DNA from: Branchiostoma floridae
Taxonomy: Eukaryota; Chordata; Leptocardii; Amphioxiformes; Branchiostomatidae
NCBI RefSeq assembly: GCF_000003815.2
Contig: NC_049980.1
Coordinates: 21,423,026 to 21,487,025 of the forward strand
Reading direction: 5' to 3'
Length of the DNA: 64,000 nt
The notes beneath the pieces were generated by a model. The model searched no databases. It had not been told where the DNA came from and saw only the letters and a list, made by a program, of their open reading frames with translations. Both the position numbers and the translations under genes were made by a program. Every line of letters begins with the position of its first letter. Position 1 is the first letter of the stretch. This document shows, piece by piece, positions 1 through 13,163 of this stretch.

Positions 1-267
1 TCCATATTGTCATACTTCCATAGAGCACAGGTCTAGACCACCTTAAAATAATTTTATTTCTCTGAATCCCAAGGTGTTCAATACAACGGATAAAGGTTAC
101 CCTGCAAATAAAGGTGAACTAGCGTTATACTGCAAATTATTAATTGAAAAAGACTGAAAAAGACTTGAAAAGCAGTTGAATTTATGAAAGAGCATGATGT
201 AAGATGAGTTGAGCAGGTGTATTGGTGAACTCAATGATCAAGTTGTTTCCTCCTTTGTTGTGCTCAG

Positions 268-424
268 ACTGAGGAGGCGACGCAGCAAATCAAAGAAGTA
301 CGGTGTGCTGACAACATCGGCAGACATGGAGATGGCTCCGTTGGACCAAGACGATGACGATGAGGACATGACTATGTTTGATATCAAGAACACCACGTCT
401 GCAACCCCGAGTGAGTCCAGATAG
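268..424 (+). CDS. FAM174: FAM174 family protein, last coding exon (partial gene)
   Basis: This is the C-terminal exon of a FAM174-type membrane protein; the rest of the gene lies left of the window. A pyrimidine tract ending in gctcag sits just before 268, and the frame stays open to TAG at 422-424. The encoded tail has a basic stretch (RRRRSKSK), then KKYGVLTTSADMEMAPL, then an acidic run (DQDDDDEDMTMFD). This is the layout I recall for vertebrate FAM174A/B/C cytosolic tails, where R/K-YGVL is followed by EM-PL and an acidic patch. The family are small type I membrane proteins with a signal peptide and one TM segment upstream. The upstream ATG at 209 belongs to intron read-through and is not the start. 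Shortly after the stop, cag/gtgagt near 440 could be a donor in the 3' UTR; an AATAAA occurs at 680-685. Which vertebrate paralogue is closest cannot be told from this exon. Confidence 0.8.
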
Positions 425-1857
425 GTGATGCACCTGACTCAGGTGAGTGGTTTGTGCAACTGTTTACATCATGGTCCGTAAATTCACAGATTGCAGATTG
501 TTGAATCCGGAAGGCCATCATTTTTAGTTCAAAATTCTGTGGCTGTAGACTTCATAACTTTTAGCAACAGAATCCTTGGTTGTGGAATTCATCTCTTTTC
601 AATGGTTTGGTTTGGTTCATGGTATTGCTGCTGTCCCTAAACCTAAAGCCAAAGTCCCTTCACAGCTGTGGAATTTATCAATAAAATTTATGAAATCTAC
701 GGCCATGGAACCGTTTGGAAGTCATCAATTCATGGTCTCCTTACCAGCCAAAAAAATTCAATTAGTATGGCTGTAACCCTTATTTCCAACAAATTTTGTG
801 ATGTTTTAAAGTTACAAGTTGTGTGAAGCCCTTGAAATGTTACACGTATATACAGCATTCACTGAATAAGAGTGTATTATGTTATATGTTTATAGGAAGC
901 TGGTTGGTGCCCAACTGATAGGACATGACTGAGAATGATACTGGATATGTATAGGACACTTCTATAACTGCATCAAGGACTTACCTCGCAACAGACATCA
1001 CTTCTCTTATTGCTACTTTTTAAATTCTGGGAGAGGCATGTCTATGGAGGCGGGAGTTACAATGGGAGATATCTGCCATTAAGGGAAAGTCTGTTGTACA
1101 TATTTACCCTCTCCCTGTTGCTGAAATAGATAGACATTTTCTAGTGGTAAGAAGTGGAGTAGACTACTACATGTCAACATACATTACTGAAGTAATCCTA
1201 GATTGCCTCAATCTTGACTTTAATTAAATAACCAATTGGTACACAACAAGTTTGAATTTTGGCAATGTTCTACTGTGTGAAACTTACCCTTTGGGAACTT
1301 GTGTAGGTACATGTATTTAAGAGAGGAAAAGAATACATTAGAGACAGGCAATATGACCACAGTTTACTTGAAGAAAAGGTTATATGCAAAAAGCTTTGAA
1401 GTCAACCTTTTGTTGTAATGGATTTATATCAAAAAGGTTGCATTTGAACTTTGTAATAATGATAATTGTCATGACCACTATTATAGTGACAAACTGACAA
1501 TGGAACCGGATTACTAGATACAGCAGGCTCAGTACAGGCCTGGTGATGCCAGAAGTAGATTTAGGCATGTACTGCAGGACTAAAATGTATACCAGAAATC
1601 AGCTCCCATCTTAAGAGTCTAATTGCTTACGAGAACTGAAAGGTGACACTGAAAAGTGCCACTGGTACAATCATACCAGTTAATGTGCAAAATAGTATAC
1701 ATGTACAATTGTACATGTAGTTGTTAGTAAATCCCATAGTATGCTGAACAGTTGCAAACTACATGTATACAGCCATGCAAACTATGGGAGCCACTTTGAC
1801 ACATTGCAAACAGATCTAGTACAAACAGGGATGGTAACATTATTTAAATTGTGCAGA

Positions 1858-1957
1858 NNNNNNNNNNNNNNNNNNNNNNNNNNNNNNNNNNNNNNNNNNN
1901 NNNNNNNNNNNNNNNNNNNNNNNNNNNNNNNNNNNNNNNNNNNNNNNNNNNNNNNNN
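1858..1957. other. Assembly gap (100 N)
   Basis: A run of exactly 100 N, the usual placeholder for a gap of unknown size. Open frames crossing it are artefacts. Confidence 0.99.
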
Positions 1958-4858
1958 TGTATATGTGATGGTGATTTATGTGCAATGGAGTAGATAACAG
2001 TAATGAATGTTTCTGTCTAACCAAGGTTTTATCTTGATAACCAGCCTTTTCATTTGAAACTCAAACTGGCTGCCTTCTACAGATACTCTTTATTTTTCAA
2101 AAAATATGCACACATCCGCATGGAGACATACACAAAAAAAATTGCTTTGCTTTGATAACACCAGGTTTCATTAATTTTTTACATGTATGTCACCCCAATT
2201 TAGTATGAACTCACCAGGTTTTTTCTTTTTTTGCCATTAAAAAGATATGAAGATCTGATAAACCTCTCAGCATACGCTCATTTACAGGAGTTGAAGTATA
2301 TTGAATTCTTCGTGATTAACAATGTATTTTGATTTTCTAAATCAAACCAACAGTTCAGAAAAGTCTTCCTAGTTGTTTTACATTTCATTACAATACCAAA
2401 TTGTTCAACCATTATGAAACAGCATATTGCTTCACACGTTTTCATTTGGGTTTATGATACACAACCTTCCCACTGATCTTCAGATGCGAAGAAACAGCCA
2501 TCATCACCATGATACACAAATAGTTCAACATTTCTTGTTTGAAATCTTAACCTGTCCATTGTAAACTATAGGAACTGCCACAGAATCCTTTTTATTTTGT
2601 AGCCAGGTCTATTTCTTACCCATAGCAAGGAAATGACCTTTAGGAGCTAACAACAAATGAAATTCCCCTTCTTATGTATAATATCATGTGCATGCATGTT
2701 ATATCCATTGCCATATCCTAACATAACAGGATCCATATCTTGATAAACAAAACTATGTTTAAAATGTGCTATTAATTAACCTTCCAGTATTTATTGCCTA
2801 TATGGTTCAGATATTACAATAGGCAAGAGTGTTGTAAATGATTTGTATATCTGGTGGATGTATGATTTTATTGTTTATTTTTCTGTTTAAGTTTTTCAAT
2901 GAAAGTTCAATGGTTCTCTAGTACTGTCAGTATCAGCTGTACAATTTTTATTTGGTACTTGAGTTATCTTCTAAACTCAATATACATGGAATTATAAGTT
3001 TGTGCCATTCAGTAGGCTCCCTATATCTATTGTTTACAAGTTGTTGTGTAGCATTTGAAGTAAAAGTAAATGATGATTGCATTGGAAAATGTTTCATGTG
3101 ATACATCTTTATGCATATGCACACATACACACTCTCTATGTTGTGAATATAGTAAAGAAATATTATTAAGTATTATCAAACATAAAGAATATTCAAGATT
3201 ACTCCATGCTACTGGTATTTTATCTACTGTGTAAAGAGTAGAAAGCTACTGGGACACATGATATACATGTTTTTGGATTAAAAAGGGACAGTGAACACAA
3301 TGCAGCAAATGCAATATGTTAGCTTCAACTTAGCAACCATCTATATCTCACATGGTTAACAACATATACCATAGGCACAACACAACTGCAGTTCTTTCTT
3401 TGTCATTCCTATTGTTTAAAAAAATTGGTTGTTCCTATTGTTGGACAAACATAAAAGGGGAACTCTTAACCTGAGCAAATAGATACCCTGGCTGAGTAAC
3501 TTAGAATGTCCTCAATATCACCCCAAGTTTTTATTTCAACAGATGAAACAGCCTATGTAAACAATCTCTTGTTGCAGGCAGGCCACTAGGAGCGTAATTC
3601 AGTTAGGCTGAAACAAATCATACCATACATGCATCTTCTCAAACCTTCCTACATCACAACTGCAACCTTTCTGCTGTTCAAAACACATCCAAGACATTTG
3701 TATGAGATTTTCCCAAATATTGCTTACTCATTTCAACTGTTGCAATAGAAACTTTATTCTAATTTTGCTGATAATGGCCTTTTGCAATGCATCAAACAAG
3801 TGAAGTTTTTGTAACACTGTACTCACTCTTATACAAACACAAGTAACACCATGATCCAGTCAACTAGTGAGAAACTTGATGTGTTCCTCAAATGCATCAA
3901 GATGACAAAAAGTTCAATGCAGACTGATATTATTGAAGAGGGTGAAAACAATCTTCCCTATTCTACACACACAACACTAAATAAAGTTGATAAATGATAA
4001 ACAGCAAATCATGTGTCACTGGTGCACGTATTTACACTTTGCTAAATGTGTGCATCCTTTCACATTCAATATACACAGAAATTGAAAGTAATGGTACAAT
4101 AGAATTATTTATGGATATATATTACAGGAGTAGATGCATGCACATGTAGTTTACATAGAAAGGCATTACTGTATGTGCATTTTACCTTTTGACAGACTGA
4201 CAAGAAAATCTCAATACTTCAGTTACTGTGGCATGATAGCTCCACTTCAGACTGTTCTACTTACATGCTGATAACATGAGGCTAGAGTTATACATACATC
4301 TGACAACCCTGGGACTTAAATAGCCAAACTGCAGTACTGATGAAACCTACAAATGCCTAGACCACTTTTTTAAGGCTACACAGTGGAAAAATTCTTCACA
4401 ATTACAATTTTAAGTACTAGTACTGTTTCCCAGGAGACAAAGGCCTCAAGGCACTCAGAAAGCTAACATTCTGAACAAGTATGTAAAGATAGACATACAT
4501 GTACACTGAGGAGACCGGTTTGCTGGCAGGGTAACAGGGCTGGTTTCATCAGTGTATTTCTGTTGTTATCTCCAGAGAGAAGGCAAGTTATATAATGTAT
4601 ATGGAATGTTTAATACATACAAAATCTTGCTGTGGAAGTGTTAGTACTTGTAGTGGGTGTTTGGTGAGAGGAGGTAGTGGGCCTGGGGATGTGGGTACTA
4701 TGAAGGTAGACTCTAAGTAGTCTGTGTGAATGCAGATAAAGATTTCATTAAATATACAATTTACGTTCTAATTGATCTGTTTCAAATGATATGCATTTTA
4801 CTATAGGGTACTCAAAATAGAATGGCCAATCTATTCCAAATGTCACATGTTGTTTTTA

Positions 4859-4897
4859 GCCAAATCAAGGACATTATATGACGTTCTTGGCCAAATC
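4859..4897. mobile_element. Mini-hairpin insertion (AAGGA...TTCTT) with 8-bp direct repeats
   Basis: A 23-bp imperfect hairpin (4867-4889) starts AAGGACAT and ends ACGTTCTTG. It is flanked by exact 8-bp direct repeats GCCAAATC at 4859-4866 and 4890-4897. It belongs to the dispersed hairpin family seen also near 12.0, 33.6, 34.2, 34.6 and 55.7 kb. The direct repeats look like a target-site duplication. Confidence 0.6.
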
Positions 4898-5279
4898 AAG
4901 AGTCGCTGATCATGAACTGGCGGAAGCATGGGGTTACAACCCTTCTGATGAAAAATATTGATGTAACAGTCATTTAGCTTACAGTATGTAATCACTGCCC
5001 AGATGACTTGAAGAAGGCAGTGGCACCACATTGTGCTTTTAACTTTCTATACACTCAACTGTATCAAATCAAACATATATACAGGGTAATTAATGGGTTC
5101 GCAACACTATTGATTGAAAGAAAACAACCCCAAACACATTAACTTTTTACATGTAGATACCTACATGTGGTCAAGGCTTTTACTGCCTGCCAATTTCCTA
5201 TATGCAACAGTGGTACTATGAAAGTCCATTCGCAATTGCAGCTGTGATATACATCTTATGGAAGGGTGTATGGTGTAGG

Positions 5280-8200
5280 CTATGTCAGGTGCAGCAGCTC
5301 ATTAGAACCTTCCTTCCCAAGTACATTGTGAGCTGCCTGGTGGATGATCCTTCTCCTCTCCTCTACTGTTAGGGGCTCTGCCCTCAAAGCTTCCCTATAC
5401 CACGTCCTCTCCGCAGGAAACAGCTCTGGTCCCTTATCCATCAGTTTCTGGGCCGCCTCCATACTGATGCCCTTGACCTTGTGGAGGCCATACAGAATGG
5501 CCTGCAACATACATATGACAAGGCATGCTTTGATCTTCAGAAACACAGAGGGCACTGTTTACTCTTGGGATTGACATTCAGTATATTTCCAGAAAGTGAC
5601 CTCAACCACTGTCTTTTACATGCCACCTGTTTGGGCACAAGTATGTTTACATGAAACCTGTTTGAAACACTACTCAATGGAAGTTATTGAAGAATTGATG
5701 TAGATAGGTTACAATGTTCAGTTTCTGCACTCAACAAAGCCAATTCTCATTACTACTGTGTTGAAGAAACCTTAGAGCTATCATTATATATTTACAAGAT
5801 AAAAGCGTTAAGTTGGCACACCCACCTCAGGCATCAGAACAAATGCCACATATTTTGTGTCTGCAAAGTTTTTGTCCTCTTCACACCTCAGATGGTAAAG
5901 GTCAGCCAAACATGAAAACAGCTCTTCTGCCTGAGTTAAAGATAAGATCAAATATTAAAAGGTTAGGCACTGACAGGGGCAAAGTCACCTAGATCCAGTC
6001 ATGAACAAGTGATCCTCTTGAGCCAGCAGTCAATCAAACTGCTTACAAATAGATGAATAATAATTGCATATTACAACTTTGTTTAATTAACAACAGTTTG
6101 AACAAACTTTTAACTACAAATGCCAACAATAATGAAAAAACAAACATTTACAACTACCCAGCTCCTTGATTTCACTCATTAAGAAAGGGTGCATATTTTC
6201 TTCACGACAATCAGAGATTCAAAAGCCAGGTGGATCCCTACCAGCTCATCACTTGTAATGAAGCCAGTCCCTTGCCCATGTAGCATCTCACGAACAGCTC
6301 GGTCTTTGCTAAAGAAATCTTGATGCCTTTGAGATGTGACTGACCCATGGTAAATGCCAGCCAGATGATCCTATAAATTTTAAAACAGGAGACATCACAA
6401 ACAACATTTAACTCAATAACCTTTCCTAGCAAAAAAACTGCATTGTCTACGGTCATGGTAAGGCTAGCACTCAAGAGTATGCATACTTATATCTGGTGCA
6501 TGAATTTCATATGTGTATGAATACACAGCCATCAATAGAGTAGCAATAGCAAGACTATAAATGAAAATATCGGTCCTGCTACAGCAACAAGGAAATCTAA
6601 TAGAGAGCTTATAACTCAATACATGTATTTTTTATTGTATTTTGCTAATACTTACTGATGTACCAGATATCATAATGATTTATTCATGAATTTTACAACT
6701 ACAATGCTGTTCACCAAAAACAAACAGATACAAAACACAGCCTTCTTGGCAAAAGTAATGAATAGTGACTATGGTGGAGACAGGTCTAAGTAGACAGTCT
6801 AATGCTAGAGTCACATCTCCCAACCAGGGCTCAGTCGGGTTGTTTACGGACACAGAAAATTTAAGTGTAAATCAATGGACATGTAACAAGTATAGATAAG
6901 TGCTCTCGAATAATTTTTGGTACATTTTTTTGCTGTTGTTGTCTTTTATACAATACTTTTTGTTCCCCAAAACTGTACGACCATGCCCTAGATAAGAAAT
7001 GTGACCACAGCATTACCTGGGCATCCTGTTGGGTTCTGATGTACTTGACAATGCGCTTCTCCAGATCTTTCCTTAAGTGCATCCTAGGTAATAGAAAATG
7101 GCTTAGTTGTAAAAGCTATATGTACAACATAACAGTTACACATTCTGCCATGTAAATATAAATAATCATGTAAAGGGAAAGGCTTTACTTTGCTTTGCAA
7201 TTCATGTACTCATTGATAAGAAGATTTGCTGTGTCAAGTTTGAAAATGTGACACAATAACTTCTGACCTTCTGTCATGCCTAGAGGGGTCTCTGGGTTTG
7301 GCCACAGAAGTCCCTGCACTCTGAGACAGGGGACTGATTTGTGTTGCCTCAGTGTCCTTATGGTCTGTTTTCATAATTCCTTCATCATCATCACTTCCAC
7401 TGGAACTATCAGGTGGGAATGTTTCTGGTGAGAAAGCGATTTTTATAGGGTGAGTCCAAGGGAAGGAATAGATCATTAAATAATAATCAGTCTCATGAAA
7501 CAACCAATTTGAAATTCAATATCCCAACAACTTTTTAGAAATTTACTAAAACTCAGCTCTAAAAAAACATTGAAATTATTACCATTTGGAAAGAAGTACT
7601 GAAAGGCATCAAGTCCCTCCAACTTGCCACAGGCTGTTGAACAAAACACAAAAGACAAGATATCAGATCATGACATATTTGAGTGACTTTTACATACGAT
7701 CCGTAGAGTTAGTGGTTCAACCAGTTTTTTACTTAGCTGTACTTGTATTGAATTGTTCTGCCAGTTCATTCTAGTGACACTGAACAAGTGTGATGGATGT
7801 CACTCAAAATATACCAGAAGAAATCTCTATTTTTTATCCAGGTATAGATATTGAATTGTATTTGAATATTGTTTACCTGGATGCCTGACCTTAATAAACG
7901 TAACAAGACACGTGTATCAGTTGTTACATACTATGTATATTGGGAAATCTCATTTTCCCCCATATCTTTGACACAAAAGACATAAATGGAGCTAACTTGT
8001 AGACATTTGTGTAGATGATATAATCATATACTAGTATATCGTTAGCCCAATAGGAAGAGCTTAGAAATAAATAATTGCCATAGATTAATGTTGCACAGTT
8101 ATTCTGAACAGCACTACATAATGAAAGGGAATAAATCATCATTTTGATACCTGTACATGGTACTGTACAAACATGCACTTATCTGTAGCACATGTCTCAC

Positions 8201-11200
8201 CTTTCTTGTTCAGAAAATCTTCTACCTGCGTTACAATACTCTGAAAGAATTCCTTGCTCTCAGTTCTCAAGGCCTCTTCCTATACACGAGAATTTCAATA
8301 CAAATAAAAGACATCAATGCATCTTGCTAACAAATAAGACATCGACGTAAAGTACAATAATTGTAACCTGGAGGTTTACCTTTAATTTCCAATTATTCAG
8401 CAGAATTAGTGAGGCAAAACAAATACAAATTACTCACTATGAAATGGTCCCTCATCCTGCTGTTGAATACTTTTGCAGCATTGACGTGTACCGAGATCCT
8501 GATTTGAGGAAAATGACACGGATCTGTTGCAGTTCGTTAATATCTCACAGAAGAAGTTTAGATTAGATCTAATGTATGTGTAGGTCGGTACGGATAACAG
8601 GTTTTGGTCAAGCTATTCATGGCATAGTAGATGGGGTAAATATTAGATGTACTAGTTTCAGTATGACTATTAGCACTTATACTTAGGCTTGAAATGACTG
8701 TCTGTCATCGTCACCATGAAAAAGTTGACAGACAGCTGTCAACAGATCGGTTCTTAAAATACGCGGCTGTAGTTATTCACCAATGAAACTATTCACAGGC
8801 ATAAAGGCATAATCCGGACAAGAAATTCTGAATCATTGTTATCTGCAACTCACCCTTTCTTCTGCCTGTATCCAATAAAGAGGACCGACATGCGCTTCTT
8901 TTTGTGGTACACGTGGTTAACCTGCAACATAGACATATCTACATGTATGTGCATTTAGTATTTGTAAGGAATTTATACTAAATATATTCATTACAGTGAG
9001 TTAATTGCAGTTTTGAATTTCACTTAGGACACTACAAAGTACAAACACACAATGTGTACTTACAATGGCTGGCCAGGAAGGATTCCTCCCACTCTTTACC
9101 CACACAACCTCTCCTGCCTTAAACGTCGGCTCTGAAATATATCATATTTCAAAGCTCTAGAACATTCATCTCCAACAAAACATGTTCAAGTGCATGTTAT
9201 ATGATCCTATCATTAAACTATAGTCTAATTATGAATATTTGCACATGAAACACCTGCCCATGAAATATTTAGTGCCTGCAATATGTTTGAAATACAGTTG
9301 TTGTATTTCCAAAAGCTTTAGGCTGACGAATTGGACCCTGTGATATGATTTGCCATCTAATACCTAAATATCTTTTTGTAATCCTTTGATTCTTGATCCC
9401 TTGGTAATAGATTAATTTACATATCCTCCTGCACAGAAAACACGGCTGAAACTTTTTTGCATGTGAAACAGCCAGAAACCTGAATTAAATGTGTCAAAAA
9501 TACATGCTACCACTTGTAGATTTTGTATTGTACAATCATCATCATCATTGTACAATGTGAACAAAATTATTAAGTCTTCATTATTCATTCTAATATTAGC
9601 TTTATTTTTCTAATGTACCTGCACCTCATTGATACATTTGTGACTAGGGAAAATAACAAAAGAAGATTTTTATTAAGATGTGAGAAAACAGATTCTGTTA
9701 TGGAAACCAGCTCCTTGCCACTTAAGTGCAGTGATTATTACAAGTGAAAGTAAATCACTTTTACAAACAAGACCAACACTATGCCTTTCAAAAGAGACAG
9801 AAATCAGCAGCTTACTGGGTGGGTCCTGCTGCAGAGAGGTGTTGATATCTGGGAGGTCATCATCTGAATCACTGTCGTCACTACCTACATGTAGGTCCAG
9901 ATCTGGCTCGTGATCCTGTGTCAATAACCTAGTAAAAAAACAAAGATAATCAAAAAGTCTTGTTCTGTACCTCTCAAAGACGAATCTTCTTCAATAGGAA
10001 AGAATTTGCGATATCATAATTTACAAATAACGAGTTCCCTTTGTACTTATGGAACAGACCTGACTAAATGGCAAATACACACACTGGAAATAGCAGGATA
10101 CAGCAAAATGAACAGCAAAATACTACATACATGCAAAATTCATAACATATACCTGTGGCCATTTGCAGAACTAGCTTCTTTACAACCTTGGTTTATACCA
10201 TCTTCAGGGGTGGTTACTGAGCCCTCTTCCTGACACAATGGTGTAGCCAAAGACGACCCATTCAAGCGCTTCCTTCTCTTTGATGGAATACATTTCTCTC
10301 GACTCCTGTTTCTTTTTGAAGCATTTTCCCTTCTTATTTCCAAGTCTGGCCTATTGGAGTCTTCCTTTAAATCTATTTCACTGTGTGTCTCTACTCCTGT
10401 TTGAAAAGCTGCCATTTGTGAAATTCTGGAATCTTTGCTGACGTCTCTCTTCTGTGTTTGCAGTTCCAAGTTTTGGATAACTGTTTGGTCACTTTGTAAT
10501 TCAGCTTTTCCACTTCCACGTCTCTGTGCTCCCCTACTTGCTGCGTGTGGAATTCCATTTGGATGAACAAGAGAAAAAGTCTGCTCTTGCTGGGCTATTG
10601 GCTGCCTGGAAAAGTTTCTTTTGGTTCTTGTTCTTCCTCTAGTTTGCCCATGACTGGAATTGTTCATGTGATCACCATCTTCCTTGATAGGGTATCCTGG
10701 AATTTGCTGTGTTACAGGTCCATCATACAAGGTTTCAGTAGTTACAGTACATGGTGGTTTTCTGCTTGCTCTACTCCCCTTGCCTCTCCCTCTCCCTCTG
10801 CCCCTTCCCACACCTCTACCTCTACCTCTTCCTCTCCCTGCACCTCTGCCTCGCGATGCCCCTCTTCCACACTGCAATGAAGCTGTTTTAGTCAGTCTGA
10901 AATCCTCTTGCAACAGTTCCAATGGAACTTTTACAATCAACTTTGTTGGTGTATCCTTCTTGTTGGCTTGGCCCAACCTCTCGGGCACAGCAGAATCTAC
11001 ATTATAAATAATAAAAAAAATGTAATATGCAGTTACATGTATCTGTACCAGTTGATGTGAATGTGCAGAGTTCAACATTTAGGTCTAATGTTTAAATCTC
11101 TTAAAATGTAAAAGTAGGATGTAATGTAAATGTATTTAAGTTCGCTGGGATTTAATTTTGCGGTAACGGGAAAATTTGCAGTAGTACCATGCTCTGTTAG

Positions 11201-12186
11201 TCTTTTACTGCCATGGAAAAATGTTCGGGGTGGTTTTAAGAAGCATGAGAACAAGATTACAAAGCCGAACTGTTAAATATTAATAAACAAACCACCGACA
11301 TTTGAGCAATTAACAATTAAACCAAATCAAATGTATGGGTCCAGATGCTATACACCCACGAGTCCCAAAGGAGCTAGCCGAGACCCTGCTAACGCCCTTG
11401 TAGGCGATCTTCACTAAGTCCTAAACTTTTTTAAGGAGGGTAGACTACCCAGAGACTGGAAATTGGGCCATATTACTCCCATCTTTAAGAAGGGGAGCAA
11501 GAAGGGAACCTAACAACTACAGACCAGTATGCTTGACCCCTGTAGCAGGGAAGGTTCTAGAGGGTTTTGTTAGAGATGAAATAGTCAAGCACATGAAAAG
11601 TAACCAGCTCTTTACCGAGCATCTACATGGCTTCTTACCCGGAAGGTCGACAGTTACTAGCGTGTCTGGAGGCCTGGACCTGTTTGCTCAACAACAACCT
11701 CCCTATCATTGCCATTTACCTGGACTTCCAGAAAGCATTCGATTCCGTCCCCATTGAACGATTGCTGGTAAAGGTTGAGACTTGAGAGCTTTGGCATCAA
11801 CGATATGCCAAACTCAGTGGAAAGTTAGTCAACAAAAAGAGTTTAAAAATCAAGATTGATTTTTAACCTCCTTGGCATGATTTACTGATTTCCTTGTGTT
11901 ATAAATTGGCTCATAACAATGTCATTGTCGATAGTGAATAAATCTTACTGCCAGGAACGCCCTGTCGCCAATGCAAAATATTTAGATTGACAGATACGTT
12001 ACAGCAAGGAGGTTTTAATGAAACCTCCTTGGTTACAGCCTTGGCGAATGGTTATTAACGTTATAATTATAAAACGTTGTCATCCTGCAAAACGGGTTTG
12101 ACTTTCGAAAGCATTTGCGACTCACCATGCGGCCTTCTACCCCTCCTACAACCACCTCTGCCACCTCCCGATCGTAACCGAGCCAT
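5280..12186 (-). CDS. PWWP3A-like: PWWP domain protein of the PWWP3/MUM1 family, 13 coding exons
   Basis: Likely nuclear chromatin-associated protein. Exons (high to low): 12186-12126, 10996-10153, 9928-9816, 9131-9064, 8921-8854, 8498-8438, 8279-8201, 7633-7583, 7424-7189, 7083-7017, 6370-6242, 5930-5826, 5501-5280, giving about 700 aa, near the 710 aa I recall for human PWWP3A. The N-terminus is Arg/Gly rich (near-continuous RG repeats around residues 60-85), then a basic, low-complexity stretch and an acidic DSDSDDD patch. The PWWP domain follows (FKAGEVVWVKSGRNPSWPAI; the PWWP motif is SWPA here, then MSVLFIGY and AAKVF). The C-terminal part has LEKRIVKYI and ISMEAAQKLMDKGPEL, matching the conserved PWWP3A tail. 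The start is ATG 12186: its exon ends in phase 1 and joins in frame to the next. Exon phases agree throughout except in exon 9 (7189-7424), where a one-base excess breaks the frame near an A4 run at 7243-7246 (T4 on the coding strand). PWWP3A versus PWWP3B cannot be separated. Confidence 0.85.
11330..11770 (+). mobile_element. Degenerate LINE reverse-transcriptase fragment (CR1-like)
   Basis: A decayed reverse transcriptase lies in intron 1 of the PWWP gene, on the opposite strand. Translated segments in shifting frames show GPDAIHPRVPKELAE, GRLPRDWKLGHITPIFKKGS, NYRPVCLTPVAGKVLE and HGFLPGRSTVT. These are the order and spacing of RT motifs in CR1/L2/Jockey-type non-LTR elements. At least two frame changes and internal stops are needed, so it is a dead fragment; no endonuclease or 3' end is seen. 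The clade is a guess. Confidence 0.8.
11998..12039. mobile_element. Mini-hairpin insertion (AAGGAGG...CCTCCTT) with 8-bp direct repeats
   Basis: A perfect hairpin with 10-bp arms (AAGGAGGTTT / AAACCTCCTT, loop TAATG) plus a trailing G occupies 12006-12031. Exact direct repeats GTTACAGC flank it at 11998-12005 and 12032-12039. Same family as the hairpins near 4.9, 33.6, 34.2, 34.6 and 55.7 kb. Confidence 0.7.
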
Positions 12187-13163
12187 CTCTGTGTCTATTG
12201 CGTGGATTTTCAGCCCGCTAGTCGATGTTGTGTTCTCAGGTGTTCATTTCATGCCGAGTCCTTGAACTCAGCTGCTGCATACTCCAGCTTCCGGCTTGCA
12301 GCTGTCTTCAATTAGGACCTTGCAATCTGGAATGCTGAAAGTTGAGAGTTCGGTGCGCTGGTGTGTCAGGTCCAAGGCCTACATGTCCCGATACAGGTTA
12401 CGTTACAATTTACCCGTAGCTAGACTTCTGGACACCTGCCCGTTACAGCCTAAACCAGGTAACGCTAGCCCAACTAACCTCTGTACCTCACCTGGGTTCT
12501 CACGCCCAACTCTCGCGAGATCATGGCGACTACAGAATAGTTCATTTAGTAATGGGTACAATGTTGTACGTACTGTAGGCTTTACTATCTTTTATCACAA
12601 TATTTGCCCAAAAAATATATCTATCTTGCATAGGCAAAATGATACAAAGTATTCAGTTGTATTCATATTGTAATGTTTTATCAGTTCAAGAGTTTTCTAA
12701 CGATAGAACAGATACTGTGTACCCGACGAATAGAATGGTTTCTTCCAGCTCAAGGCCTGGAGGAGACGGGAGGAAAAACACTGAGCTTTTAGAGACACAA
12801 CGTGGATGAAGTACTTTAACTACTTACGTAACGTTGTATGCTTTTATCATGAACTCTACCCTCATTTTGAAGTTCTCGATGAGCGCAAGGACTAGACTAG
12901 GCCTGGAGTAGCCTGGAGCAGACGTCTTCAGGCGAGAACACTGACTGGGAACGCACCGAAAATATGGTTCGAGATAAACAACACAACTGTTGAGAGTAGA
13001 GCTGTTGCGGTGTTTACCGTTACATTTTTGGTCATAACTGTTTCATGCATGTTGCCTTTATAGTGGTACAAAATCATCACGTAAATCCTGTCTGATGAAG
13101 TCAGTCTACTTAAAGTATATGTATTACGTAAGCTTAAAACTGAGGTAGCCATATTTATAAATT
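12187..13163. promoter_or_regulatory. Probable shared promoter region between divergent PWWP3-like and BOK-like genes
   Basis: About 980 bp separate the two start codons, which point away from each other. The interval has no credible coding sequence. A TATA-like tatttataaatt lies immediately before the ATG at 13164, too close to be a promoter for that start unless the leader is extremely short, so transcription probably begins further left. No transcription start can be fixed from the sequence alone. Confidence 0.4.

Larger units (their letters stand above)
425..5279. other. Intergenic: FAM174 3' UTR and gene-free sequence
   Basis: No convincing coding exon is seen on either strand; open frames here are under 80 codons and lack family features. 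The left part is probably FAM174 3' UTR. The interval contains an assembly gap (1858-1957) and one short hairpin with flanking direct repeats near 4859-4897, described separately. The rest is AT-rich unique-looking sequence. Confidence 0.5.

Noticed and set aside
1741-2024. Open frames crossing runs of N (also 29540-29928 and 34955-35432)
   Set aside because: They exist only because N codons are read through; the MRPS30 exon at 29805-29921 is the sole real coding part.
10740-10860. Pro/Leu/Ser-rich + strand frames
   Set aside because: They are the antisense of the RG-repeat coding region of the PWWP gene.
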